Origin: WLJO01 sp945889085
Lineage (GTDB): Bacteria > Actinomycetota > Acidimicrobiia > Acidimicrobiales > Ilumatobacteraceae
DNA length: 55,421 nucleotides
Assembly (NCBI GenBank): GCA_945889085.1
Contig: CAMDBM010000017.1
Span: 1-55,421 of the forward strand
Direction of reading: 5' to 3'
Position numbers and translations under genes: made by a program. Positions 49,151 through 55,421 of this stretch are shown piece by piece. The notes beneath the pieces were generated by a model that saw only the letters and a program-made list of their open reading frames with translations, was not told the DNA's origin and did no database searches. Each line of letters opens with the position of its first letter. Positions within the stretch are counted from its first letter, which is position 1.

Positions 49151-49802
49151 TGCGCACCGGATGTGGTGATCGGAGCGCAACCCGGATCGATGTACCCGCT
49201 GACAATCGGTTGCCCGACGGGTCCCGGCGCCGATGAGACGCCGATCAAAACTATGGTCGCGACAATGCTTGATTCCTGAACCAACTGGGCCTCCGACATG
49301 GTCTCGCAGCTCGGCTACCTCGGTGTCGCGTTGCTCGTCGCCGTCGAGAACCTCTTCCCGCCGATTCCCTCCGAGGTCGTGCTCGGCTTTGCCGGCTTCA
49401 CCGCATCGAAGGGTGAGTACACGTTGGTCGGGATGATCGCAGCAGCCACCATCGGTTCATTGGTGGGCGCATGGATCCTCTACGGACTCTCCGCCGCCGT
49501 GGGCCCCGCGCGCCTGCGCGCCATCCTCATCCGCTACGGCAAGTGGATCGGCGTGGGCGAATCTGATCTCGATCGGGCCGAAGCATGGTTCGACCGCCGA
49601 TCGCGCTCAGCCGTGCTCGTATGCCGGTGCGTGCCACTGCTCCGATCGGTGATCTGCGTACCCGCGGGCTTCCGACGTATGTCGTTCGGCGTGTTCACGC
49701 TCTACACGGCAATCGGCAGCCTCGTGTAGAACACGGGGCTCATCATCGCCGGGTATCACCTCGCCGACCAGTGGGAGCGGGTGCTGAAGTTCACCGACCC
49801 TC

Positions 49803-49874
49803 CTGTCGTCGCTGTCGTCGCTGTCGTTGCTGTCGTTGCTGTCGTTGCTGTCGTTGCTGTCGTCGCTGTCGTCC
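49803..49874. repeat. Tandem repeat, eight units of 9 bp
   Basis: Eight successive CTGTCGTYS units, differing only at positions 8 and 9. In the DedA frame they encode repeated Ala-Val-Val. Being a multiple of three, the array keeps the frame and is prone to slippage. It ends six bases before the tRNA-Leu fragment. Confidence 0.9.
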
Positions 49875-49880
49875 CTGGTT

Positions 49881-49923
49881 CCCGGGGCGGGCCTCGATCC
49901 CGCACCCCCTTGCGGGGAGGGGG
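49881..49923 (-). pseudogene. Truncated tRNA-Leu copy (3' half), attachment-site-like
   Basis: Forty-two of 43 bases match the 3' half of the intact tRNA-Leu (51301-51343): variable arm, T arm and acceptor strand; weaker similarity continues to the anticodon loop. The 5' half is absent. Same orientation as the intact gene, 1.42 kb away, as expected for the second attachment site of an element integrated at a tRNA 3' end. Confidence 0.8.
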
Positions 49924-50149
49924 TTGAGCCACTCACAGGTGGTGGAGTTCCCGCTGAATGACGGACACCTCATCTGAGGCGGGCGAAGGCCGATGCTGCC
50001 CGCGCCACAGGCCGGGGCCGCTCGTCACCCGGTCAAAGGATCGCGGCAGCAAGGTGAACACCACGGCAGACCGGACTCGACAACGCAGCATCGACCAATG
50101 AACGGGATGCCCCGGAGCGCGCGACGCGTCGCCGCTGCCAGACCGTATT

Positions 50150-50169
50150 GTATCTACGATGAGAGATAC
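50150..50169. promoter_or_regulatory. Operator-like palindrome over the XRE antitoxin start
   Basis: GTATCT (50150-50155) and AGATAC (50164-50169) are inverted around eight bases that include ATG 50159. TATTGT (50146-50151) is a possible -10 box that would give a leaderless message. The upstream 12-base palindrome GCGACGCGTCGC (50121-50132) could be a second site. Binding here by the XRE protein would repress its own operon. Confidence 0.45.
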
Positions 50170-50764
50170 CAAGAAGCCAGCCTGCGGCCTGGCGGCGTCG
50201 ATCCTTCGACGAGCCCGTTCCGACGCAGGCCTGACCCAGACTCAACACGCAGCACTCGCCGAAACCACGCAGTCGGCGATCGCCGCCTACGAAGCGGGGA
50301 CACGGGAGCCGACCGTTCCGGTCCTCGCCCGGTTGTGTGCCGCAACTGGTTCGCGCCTGCTCCTCGACATCGACCGGGATCCCTCGGTCAACCGTGTGGC
50401 CGACCTCGCTCAGGACATCTCGACCACCGATCCCGCTGACCCGGCACGCCGGCTGCGGCTGGTGTTCGAGTTCCTGCGCGGAGCCCAGGAGGACGGCAAT
50501 GCAGTCGTCCTCCTCGTTGCCGCGGAGCCAGCCCCAATCGGGGATCAACGCTTCGACGCCCTGCTCGCCGCGGTCGCGGAGGACTTGTGCATCCATGCTG
50601 GAGAGACCCCACCGTCATGGGTCCACGCTCCGAGCCGCTTCCTCGACCGCGCGTGGTGGGTGAGCGGACTCCCATCGGCGCGCGCAGCAGCCCTCGTTCA
50701 TGCACCAGCGTCATTCCGGCGTCGAGGCGTCATGATCGACCGACGAGACCTGGTGGCCGCGTGA
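50159..50764 (+). CDS. XRE-family helix-turn-helix protein, probable antitoxin
   Basis: A 201-residue protein. Residues about 12-70 form an XRE helix-turn-helix (LAASILRRARSDAGLTQTQHAALAETTQSAIAAYEAGTREPTVPVLARLCAATG). The remaining 130 residues are a helical domain (ARRLRLVFEFLRGAQEDG, FDALLAAVAEDLCIHAG) that may contact the partner. It is coupled to the nucleotidyltransferase gene by a four-base overlap (GTGA), the usual arrangement of antitoxin before toxin. Expected to bind DNA at its own promoter and neutralise the enzyme. Confidence 0.82.
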   Translation: MRDTKKPACGLAASILRRARSDAGLTQTQHAALAETTQSAIAAYEAGTREPTVPVLARLCAATGSRLLLDIDRDPSVNRVADLAQDISTTDPADPARRLRLVFEFLRGAQEDGNAVVLLVAAEPAPIGDQRFDALLAAVAEDLCIHAGETPPSWVHAPSRFLDRAWWVSGLPSARAAALVHAPASFRRRGVMIDRRDLVAA

Positions 50765-51291
50765 ACGAGCCACTGCTCGACCGCGAGGTGCTCCGCCGCG
50801 CCTTCTCCCTGCTCGCCGATCGGCTCGCACGCCAGGGAGTCGTTGGCGAAGTCCACGTCTTCGGCGGAGCGGCGATGGTGCTGGCCTTCAACTCGCGCGC
50901 CGCAACCCGCGATGTCGATGCGCTGTTCGTCCCCGACGGAAGGGTCCTCGAGGCTGCGTGGGAGGTTGCAGCCGAGCTGGGGCTGCCGCGCTCGTGGCTC
51001 AACAATCAGGCATCGAGTTACGTGTCGGGACGCGCCGGTCGAGGAACACCGGTGTTCGACCATCCGAACCTGAGGGTCATGACCACGCCGATGGAACACC
51101 TGCTGGCGATGAAGGTGCGGGCGGCCCGTGCCCTCCGAGACGCCGACGACGTGCGCCTGCTGCTCACAGAACTGGGGCTGCGCGAGGTGGGCGCCGTCAT
51201 CGACATCGTCGCCCGCTACTTCCCCGACGAACCTCTCAGCGAACGATCACGACTACTCCTCGAGGACATCCTCTCCAACGAAGGCAACTGA
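50761..51291 (+). CDS. Nucleotidyltransferase-fold protein (DUF6036/AbiEii-like), probable toxin
   Basis: A 176-residue minimal nucleotidyltransferase-fold protein. The motif FGGAAMVLAF (Gly35-Gly36) with TRDVDALF (Asp51, Asp53) matches the G-G/S...D-x-D metal site, and PMEHLLAMKVRAARALRDADD supplies the conserved Lys118 and Arg/Asp residues seen in AbiEii/MenT and DUF6036 proteins. It would transfer a nucleotide to an RNA or protein target; some relatives block tRNA. GTG 50761 overlaps the XRE gene stop. The gene ends eight bases before the tRNA-Leu 3' end. Confidence 0.82.
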   Translation: MNEPLLDREVLRRAFSLLADRLARQGVVGEVHVFGGAAMVLAFNSRAATRDVDALFVPDGRVLEAAWEVAAELGLPRSWLNNQASSYVSGRAGRGTPVFDHPNLRVMTTPMEHLLAMKVRAARALRDADDVRLLLTELGLREVGAVIDIVARYFPDEPLSERSRLLLEDILSNEGN

Positions 51292-51298
51292 CATCTCG

Positions 51299-51382
51299 TG
51301 CCCGGGGCGGGCTTCGATCCCGCACCCCCTTGCGGGGAGGGGGGTTTAAGCCCCCCGCGTCTGCCAATTCCGCCACCCGGGC
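51299..51382 (-). tRNA. tRNA-Leu (anticodon UAA)
   Basis: Read on the minus strand: acceptor GCCCGGG pairs with CCCGGGC, discriminator A at 51299. The D arm contains TGGCGGAATTGGCAGACGC, the anticodon loop is CTTAAAC (anticodon at 51346-51348) on a five-GC stem, a long variable arm follows (CCCCGCAAGGGG, typical of Leu), and the T loop is ATCGAAG between GCGGG and CCCGC. CCA is not encoded. TAGCCT upstream of the 5' end is a possible -10 box. Its 3' end serves as one boundary of the mini-island. Confidence 0.93.
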
Positions 51383-51478
51383 CCGGGATGCGCAGAACGG
51401 AGGCTAGACGCTGGGTATCAGCGCAGGTGACCGGAGACGACGAACCCGAGTGCTCGGCACCAACACCCGTCAGGTCGT

Positions 51479-52111
51479 TCAGCCGAGACCGAGGAGAGCT
51501 CGCGCCTCGGCAATGGCCTGATCGTGATCGGTGACGTGCACAGCCTGCATCCCGACATCCCGGGCGCCCTCCACCATCGCCTCGAAGTCGTCGAGGTAGA
51601 GCGCTTCGCCCGGCTCCACCTCGAGCCTGACGAGCGCGTGGTAGTAGATCGCGGCATTCGGCTTGCGCAGCCCAACCTTGCAGGAATGGACCGTCTCGTG
51701 GAACTGCACGTCGGCAGGAAGCAACCGGTCCCACCACGGCACCCACTCCACGACACTGTTGGTGATGAGCGCCGTGCGCAGGCCGGCGTCACGCACCTCG
51801 CGCACGAAGGCGTGCATGCCTTCGTGCGGCTCGAACACCCCTGGCACGAAGTACCGGGAGGTTGGGTCCATAAGCGGTCGGGATGCCCGGTCACTCGGGC
51901 TGAGCAGCGCGAAGAACTCCTCGAGGGTCAGTTCGCCACGCTCCAGCCGGTGAGCCGGTACGTCGCCGTCACCGGCAGCGGAGAACGACATGAGAGAGCT
52001 GTTCGCCAGATCGGTGATCTGTAAGCCGGCAGCGTTGATCTGCTGCATGAACGCCGCCCCGATCGGGTGGGTCATCACCCCAGCCACGTCGAAACACACC
52101 GCCTTGATCAT
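51479..52111 (-). CDS. HAD-superfamily hydrolase with altered motif I
   Basis: A 210-residue HAD protein with cap helices. Motif I is CFDVAGVMT: Asp8 is the nucleophile, but the second Asp (normally DxD) is Ala10. Motif II is ALITNS (Thr117), motif III GLRKP (Lys150) and motif IV YLDDFEAM (Asp174/Asp175). Loss of the general acid/base Asp argues against ordinary phosphatase activity; dehalogenases and some FDxGGV-type members also lack it. ATG 52111 is preferred; ATG 52120 is possible. It shares bases with the divergent start proposed for the next gene. Confidence 0.83.
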   Translation of the reverse strand: MIKAVCFDVAGVMTHPIGAAFMQQINAAGLQITDLANSSLMSFSAAGDGDVPAHRLERGELTLEEFFALLSPSDRASRPLMDPTSRYFVPGVFEPHEGMHAFVREVRDAGLRTALITNSVVEWVPWWDRLLPADVQFHETVHSCKVGLRKPNAAIYYHALVRLEVEPGEALYLDDFEAMVEGARDVGMQAVHVTDHDQAIAEARALLGLG

Positions 52112-52709
52112 GTGCAGCACGCTACTGAGTGGACTCTCGGCCGGGAGGGGCTACGTTGCGGTCCATGTCGAAGGAACCGACCGTCTCATCACCATGCTTA
52201 CCGCGTTCGATTCGCGGGTTCAGGCCGCAAAGGGTGGCGACTGGAGCCGACCGGCGCCGTGCGAGGGCTGGACCGCCCGCGACGTCGTTACTCACGTGGC
52301 CAACAACGTCTTGAACCTCACCGCCGGGCTGACCGGTTCCGAGCCCAAGCCCATGGCAGCCGACGAGGACACCGTGGTCGGATGGGAACGCGCACTCGCT
52401 GCGGCCAACGTTGTGCTGCCGACCGCCGACATGACCCAGAACGTGCCCGGCCCGATGGGTCCGATGCCGGCCGAGATGGTCATCGGTCGACTCATGTCGA
52501 TGGACACGCTCGTGCACATCTGGGACCTCGCCCGGGCAGTGGGTGGCGACGAGCGTCTCGACGCCGAAGCGGTTGCCCGCGCCTACGACGGCGTGAAGCC
52601 CATGGACGCGATGATCCGCCGTCCGGGTGTGTTCGGCCCCAAGGTGGAGTGCGCCCCCGGTTCAGACCTGCAGACCGAGTTCCTCAGCTTCCTCGGCCGC
52701 ACCGTCTAG
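52110..52709 (+). CDS. DinB-fold (mycothiol-dependent maleylpyruvate isomerase/TIGR03086-like) protein
   Basis: The fold is clear from WSRPAPCEGWTARDVVTHVANNV, with a metal-type His in the helix, MVIGRLMSMDTLVHIWDLARAVG (second His) and the C-terminal RRPGVFGPKVECAPGSDLQTEFLSFLGR. Such proteins bind a metal through three His/Asp and act as mycothiol-dependent isomerases or transferases, though many are uncharacterised. The start is uncertain: ATG 52110 gives 199 residues and the full first helix but overlaps the divergent HAD start; ATG 52194 gives 171 residues and would cut the helix. No good ribosome binding site precedes either. Confidence 0.8.
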   Translation: MCSTLLSGLSAGRGYVAVHVEGTDRLITMLTAFDSRVQAAKGGDWSRPAPCEGWTARDVVTHVANNVLNLTAGLTGSEPKPMAADEDTVVGWERALAAANVVLPTADMTQNVPGPMGPMPAEMVIGRLMSMDTLVHIWDLARAVGGDERLDAEAVARAYDGVKPMDAMIRRPGVFGPKVECAPGSDLQTEFLSFLGRTV

Positions 52710-52749
52710 GACGGTTGTACCGCTGCGGCGGGAACTGCGCCACCCCGGT

Positions 52750-53085
52750 TCAGGCCACGCGACGCATCGTGGTGGCCGGCGCCTCGCTGGCCGCAACCGA
52801 GAACCCGAGCGCCGCCCAGAGTGCCCCACGAACGCGGAGCGCATCGGGGCCGGAGAGCTGGTTGGTGACGATGATGCCCTCGATCATGTCGGCGGCAACC
52901 GCCACGAACGGCCTGCCCTTCACCCGAACCGCCACTACGGCGCCGTTTCGGGTGCGCCGGATGCTGCGATCAACCGGAAGCGTGGGTGGGCAGCGAAAGG
53001 TTGGCACCGCATGCTCTCGCTGACGTGCTGCTCTGGCCAGCGTGCGGGCGGCCTGGGCAAAGTCGGCAAGCGTGGTGGTCTCCAT
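52750..53085 (-). CDS. Small hypothetical protein (111 aa)
   Basis: A soluble, basic 111-residue protein: helical N-terminus METTTLADFAQAARTLARAARQ, then strands FRCPPTLPVDRSIRRTRNGAVVAVRVKGRPFVAVAADMIEGIIVTNQL and a final helix. The alternating strand pattern suggests a small alpha/beta fold. No known motif. It is alone on its strand between the DinB-fold gene and the L,D-transpeptidase gene. Confidence 0.65.
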   Translation of the reverse strand: METTTLADFAQAARTLARAARQREHAVPTFRCPPTLPVDRSIRRTRNGAVVAVRVKGRPFVAVAADMIEGIIVTNQLSGPDALRVRGALWAALGFSVAASEAPATTMRRVA

Positions 53086-53158
53086 GCCCCGAAGTGTGCA
53101 CGTGGGGTGTCACAGAGATCCCCGGGGTGACCCGTGCGGCCAAAACGACATCGGTAGC

Positions 53159-54244
53159 ATGTCTGCAGTTCCAACCCCGCCCTCAAGGATCCGAGTGAGA
53201 CGACGCAAAGAAGCACGAGCACTGGCGATCTCCGTGATCGTCTGCGCGCTCGGTGTGGTGCTCGTCGTACCGTTCTCGAACAGCGCTGCCTCGTCGGGCG
53301 CGTTGACCAGTGACACCACCGAGGTCCCTACGTCAGACGGAGAGTCCTCCCCAAGCGACACCTCGTCGGCCAACACGTCGCCGGTCAGTACCAACAGCGC
53401 GAACACCGAATCCAGCGTGACGACATCGAAGGGCGCGGCTGGCAGCACCACCTCCACGCTGCCCGACGAACCAATCGTTGATGACAGCGGCGACATCGTC
53501 GGCGACGAGAACGGTTGTGTCCTCACCGTCAAGGTCATCCGCAGGGGCAATGCCGGTGCAAACGTCACGTGCCTCCAGCAGGCGCTGAAGGCCGCCGGCT
53601 ACCTCGACGGTCCGGTCACCGGCAAGTACACGCAGGCCACCGTAAACGCCGTTCGCAAGCTCCAGACCGAGAAAGAACTGTTCGTCGACGGCATCGCCGG
53701 CCGCGAGACAGCGATCGAGTTGGGCATCTGGCCAGACGAAGCCTCCGCCGTCGTGCGCACCCCCAAGCCGAAGAAGGGCGCCAAGGACCTGCTCGGGTAT
53801 GAACTGTCCTCGGTTGCCTCTGCCGGTGCGGACGCGCCGCCGGTTCCCGAGGATTCTGGCACCGGGAAGCGCATCGTGTACTCCCGTCTCGGTCAGCGTG
53901 TGTGGGCTATCGACGCCGAGGGACGCACGGTGCGCTCGTGGCTCGTGTCCGGGGCCAAGTTCGCCAACGAAACCCCCGGCACGCACCGCGTGTACAGCAA
54001 GTCCAAGATCACCACAGCCTGGAACGGCAAGGCAACGCTGCGGCTCATGGTTCGCTGGTTGAAGACCAAGATCGGCGCGATCGGCTTCCACCAGATCCCC
54101 ATCCGCCGCTCCAACAAGCAGGTGTACCAGACCGAGGAGCAGCTCGGTTCCCGGCTCTCCGGTGGTTGCCAGCGGCAGGCGCCGCTCGACGCGAAGTTCC
54201 TCTGGGACTTTGCCGATATCGGCACCAAAGTCGTCGTTCTCTGA
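53159..54244 (+). CDS. L,D-transpeptidase (YkuD) with peptidoglycan-binding domain
   Basis: A 361-residue cell-wall enzyme. An N-terminal membrane anchor (ALAISVIVCALGVVLVVPF) is followed by a long Ser/Thr linker, a peptidoglycan-binding domain 1 (VIRRGNAGANVTCLQQALKAAGYLDGPVTGKYTQATVNAVRKLQ) and a YkuD domain starting GKRIVYSRLGQRVWAID. The catalytic region keeps His311 (GFHQIP) and Cys337 in SGGCQR, a variant of the S/T-H-G-C motif. It should form 3-3 cross-links or attach proteins to peptidoglycan outside the membrane. ATG 53159 is chosen because the longer frame lies over the neighbouring gene start. The next gene begins eight bases later. Confidence 0.88.
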   Translation: MSAVPTPPSRIRVRRRKEARALAISVIVCALGVVLVVPFSNSAASSGALTSDTTEVPTSDGESSPSDTSSANTSPVSTNSANTESSVTTSKGAAGSTTSTLPDEPIVDDSGDIVGDENGCVLTVKVIRRGNAGANVTCLQQALKAAGYLDGPVTGKYTQATVNAVRKLQTEKELFVDGIAGRETAIELGIWPDEASAVVRTPKPKKGAKDLLGYELSSVASAGADAPPVPEDSGTGKRIVYSRLGQRVWAIDAEGRTVRSWLVSGAKFANETPGTHRVYSKSKITTAWNGKATLRLMVRWLKTKIGAIGFHQIPIRRSNKQVYQTEEQLGSRLSGGCQRQAPLDAKFLWDFADIGTKVVVL

Positions 54245-54251
54245 TCCACCC

Positions 54252-55421
54252 GTGACGCGACTGCCGAGGTGCGTTGCGGCATTGGTGTCTCTGTCGGCGC
54301 TGCTTGCCGGCTGCGGTGCCGTCGACCGCTCCGCCCCGGTAGCCACCGAGTCCGCGAGCACGAGCAGCACCGCCGCAGCATCAACGACAGCTGCACCCAC
54401 CACCGTCGCACCCTCCACGGTTCTCACCACGGTCTCGGCACCCGCCTCGACAGCGGAACCCGCTACCACTGCCGCAGTCACCACTCCAACGGTCAACCCG
54501 GAGCAAGTGCGCAAGGCCGAGGAGCGAGTGCTCGAGCGGTTCCGGGAGCACGCCGCCTCGCTCCTCCGCAACGGCTACCAAGCGGTGGGTATCGCTATCG
54601 AGCGCGACGGCAGGGTGCTGGGCACGGTTACCGCTGGCAAGGACCCGCGCGGCCGTCCCCTCGCCAACACCGCACGCTTCCGCCTGGCCAGCGTCTCCAA
54701 GGTGCTGCTCGCCACCTTGGTGATGCAACTCGTCGAGGAGGGAACGCTGCGCCTCGACACCCCTATTGCCGATCAGTGGGGTGGGCGGTTCCCGGTGGGA
54801 AACCGCCGCGCCCGCTCCATCACGGTCCGGCAACTGCTTCAGCACACGTCCGGCCTCGACCGCATGTGGAACACGTTCTTCAAGGACCCCGCCACGGACT
54901 GGCGCGGGTCCGCAGGTCTCGCGCTCGCCTCCCGTCTCTACGCCGAACCGGGCACGCGCTACCGATACAGCAACGCGAACTTCGTGGTGCTCGGCGCCCT
55001 CGTCGAGCGTGTGACCGGTGGCCGGCTCGCCACCCTGATCAACGAGCGGGTGCTCGCCCCGCTCGGCATCGCACCCTCGTCGATGATCCGCACAAAGGTC
55101 ACCGACGCGACTGGCCCTGCCTACGTGGTTACCCCGGGCCGCACGTACCTCGAGGCACTCGGCCCGGCCGGTTCGTGGACCCTCAGCCCCAGCGAGGTTG
55201 CGCTCCTACTCGAGGCACTCAACCCCAATGCACCCTCGTCGTTGCTCTCACGTCCATCCCGACTTGCGATGCAGCCCCCATGCGTGGGCAACCCGCGGCC
55301 GCCCGGGCAGACCGACAAGGAGCGTTACGGGCTCGGTCTGCTGTCGATCGATGACCTCTGGGGCCACACCGGCACCATCGAGGGCGCTCGCGCCGCCGCG
55401 TTCGTGCTGCCCAACGGGTAC
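54252..55421 (+). CDS. Serine beta-lactamase/penicillin-binding-like lipoprotein (3' end outside window)
   Basis: The frame is open from GTG 54252 to the window end (390 codons). A lipoprotein signal (VSLSALLAGC) and Thr/Ala-rich linker precede a class C-type fold: SVSK (Ser147, Lys150) is the nucleophile motif, YSN (Tyr239-Asn241) the second motif, and HTG (His372-Gly374) the third, replacing KTG. LQHTSGLDRMW and FVVLGALVERVTG are typical of the esterase/D-aminopeptidase/PBP4* group. Probably an exported peptidase or esterase acting near the wall, co-transcribed with the L,D-transpeptidase (7-base gap). True beta-lactam hydrolysis is uncertain. Confidence 0.87.
   Translation, partial: MTRLPRCVAALVSLSALLAGCGAVDRSAPVATESASTSSTAAASTTAAPTTVAPSTVLTTVSAPASTAEPATTAAVTTPTVNPEQVRKAEERVLERFREHAASLLRNGYQAVGIAIERDGRVLGTVTAGKDPRGRPLANTARFRLASVSKVLLATLVMQLVEEGTLRLDTPIADQWGGRFPVGNRRARSITVRQLLQHTSGLDRMWNTFFKDPATDWRGSAGLALASRLYAEPGTRYRYSNANFVVLGALVERVTGGRLATLINERVLAPLGIAPSSMIRTKVTDATGPAYVVTPGRTYLEALGPAGSWTLSPSEVALLLEALNPNAPSSLLSRPSRLAMQPPCVGNPRPPGQTDKERYGLGLLSIDDLWGHTGTIEGARAAAFVLPNGY

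Larger units (their letters stand above)
49265..49927 (+). pseudogene. DedA-family membrane protein, interrupted by two stop codons
   Basis: The DedA core (ENLFPPIPSEVVLGFAGF, ILYGLSAAVGPARLR, CRCVPLLRSVICVPAGFRRMSF, YTAIGSLV) is clear. The frame has a TGA at 49277-49279, four codons after ATG 49265, and a TAG at 49727-49729 exactly where the family has Trp (GSLV-stop-NTGLIIAGYHLADQWERV). A shorter intact frame runs 49298-49729 but lacks the last helix. Beyond the TAG the same frame passes through a 9-bp repeat (coding AVV units) into a tRNA-Leu fragment. TATGGT (49252-49257) would give a leaderless start at 49265. Most likely inactive. Confidence 0.75.
49881..51299. mobile_element. Candidate tRNA-Leu-integrated mini-island with toxin-antitoxin module
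   Basis: The segment downstream of the tRNA-Leu 3' end is bounded by the tRNA and by a 43-base duplicate of its 3' half in direct orientation. The tRNA remains whole, as in integrase-mediated insertion. The cargo is an XRE regulator and a nucleotidyltransferase (50159-51291). No integrase gene is present, so the element is either decayed or mobilised in trans. The left boundary touches the damaged DedA gene. Confidence 0.55.

Noticed and set aside
49803..49874. Possible CRISPR-like array
   Set aside because: The units are contiguous 9-mers with no spacers, far shorter than CRISPR repeats; it is a simple tandem repeat.
49924..50158. Integrase or other gene between the tRNA fragment and the XRE gene
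   Set aside because: The 235 bases hold only short open frames without motifs; nothing beyond a 12-base palindrome (50121-50132) and the promoter region is seen.

Overview
The window is GC-rich bacterial chromosome, densely coded on both strands. It most resembles an actinomycete of the Acidimicrobiia/Ilumatobacter type. This is inferred from gene content: a homodimeric pyruvate dehydrogenase E1, DUF222-HNH endonuclease, a mycothiol-dependent isomerase-like (DinB-fold) protein, tandem-domain CoA transferases, a GPGG small membrane protein, and many acyl-CoA genes with GTG starts and 1-4 base overlaps. No gene-free stretch exceeds 300 bases.

Layout. 1-7.5 kb: aldo/keto reductase end, a kinase-like phosphotransferase, SDR, TauD-type dioxygenase, RNase HI, pyruvate dehydrogenase E1, an alpha/beta hydrolase lacking the nucleophilic Ser, and a small hypothetical. 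7.5-9.05 kb: a class II Fic gene enclosed by directly repeated sites, the left one a perfect 13-8-13 dyad. 9.0-21 kb: acyl-CoA metabolism (two acyl-CoA dehydrogenases, AMP ligase, two-subunit hot-dog hydratase, D-aminoacylase-like amidohydrolase, acyl-CoA carboxylase, HpaB/AbfD-family flavoprotein), with a Phd/VapC-type toxin-antitoxin pair and an MBL hydrolase. 21-30.4 kb: sulfur acquisition and salvage (cysH-cysD-cysN, HNH endonuclease, sulfonate-type ABC importer, purine nucleoside phosphorylase plus MTA/SAH deaminase). 30.4-44.3 kb: CoA-ester metabolism again (two double-domain CaiB/BaiF proteins, acetyl-CoA hydrolase/transferase, cyclase, two AMP ligases, SDR) and a three-gene operon ending in a kinase-fold protein without its catalytic Asp. 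44.4-49.2 kb: exported proteins (SGNH hydrolase, small secreted protein, DUF1800/DUF1501 pair, 47-residue membrane protein). 49.3-51.4 kb: a DedA gene with two in-frame stops, a 9-bp tandem repeat, a truncated tRNA-Leu copy, an XRE/nucleotidyltransferase toxin-antitoxin module, and the intact tRNA-Leu(UAA). 51.5-55.4 kb: HAD hydrolase, DinB-fold protein, small hypothetical, L,D-transpeptidase and a serine beta-lactamase-like lipoprotein cut by the window end.

The most unusual signals are two small (~1.4-1.5 kb) islands. Each carries a toxin-type module, is flanked by direct repeats placed at the 3' end of a host gene (a membrane-protein gene or tRNA-Leu), and contains no integrase. A ~62-bp dispersed repeat also occurs twice, each time 8-9 bases after a stop codon in a convergent intergenic gap.

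Functions come from motif and family recognition in the translated sequence. No database search or structure prediction was run, so exact substrates are inferences.
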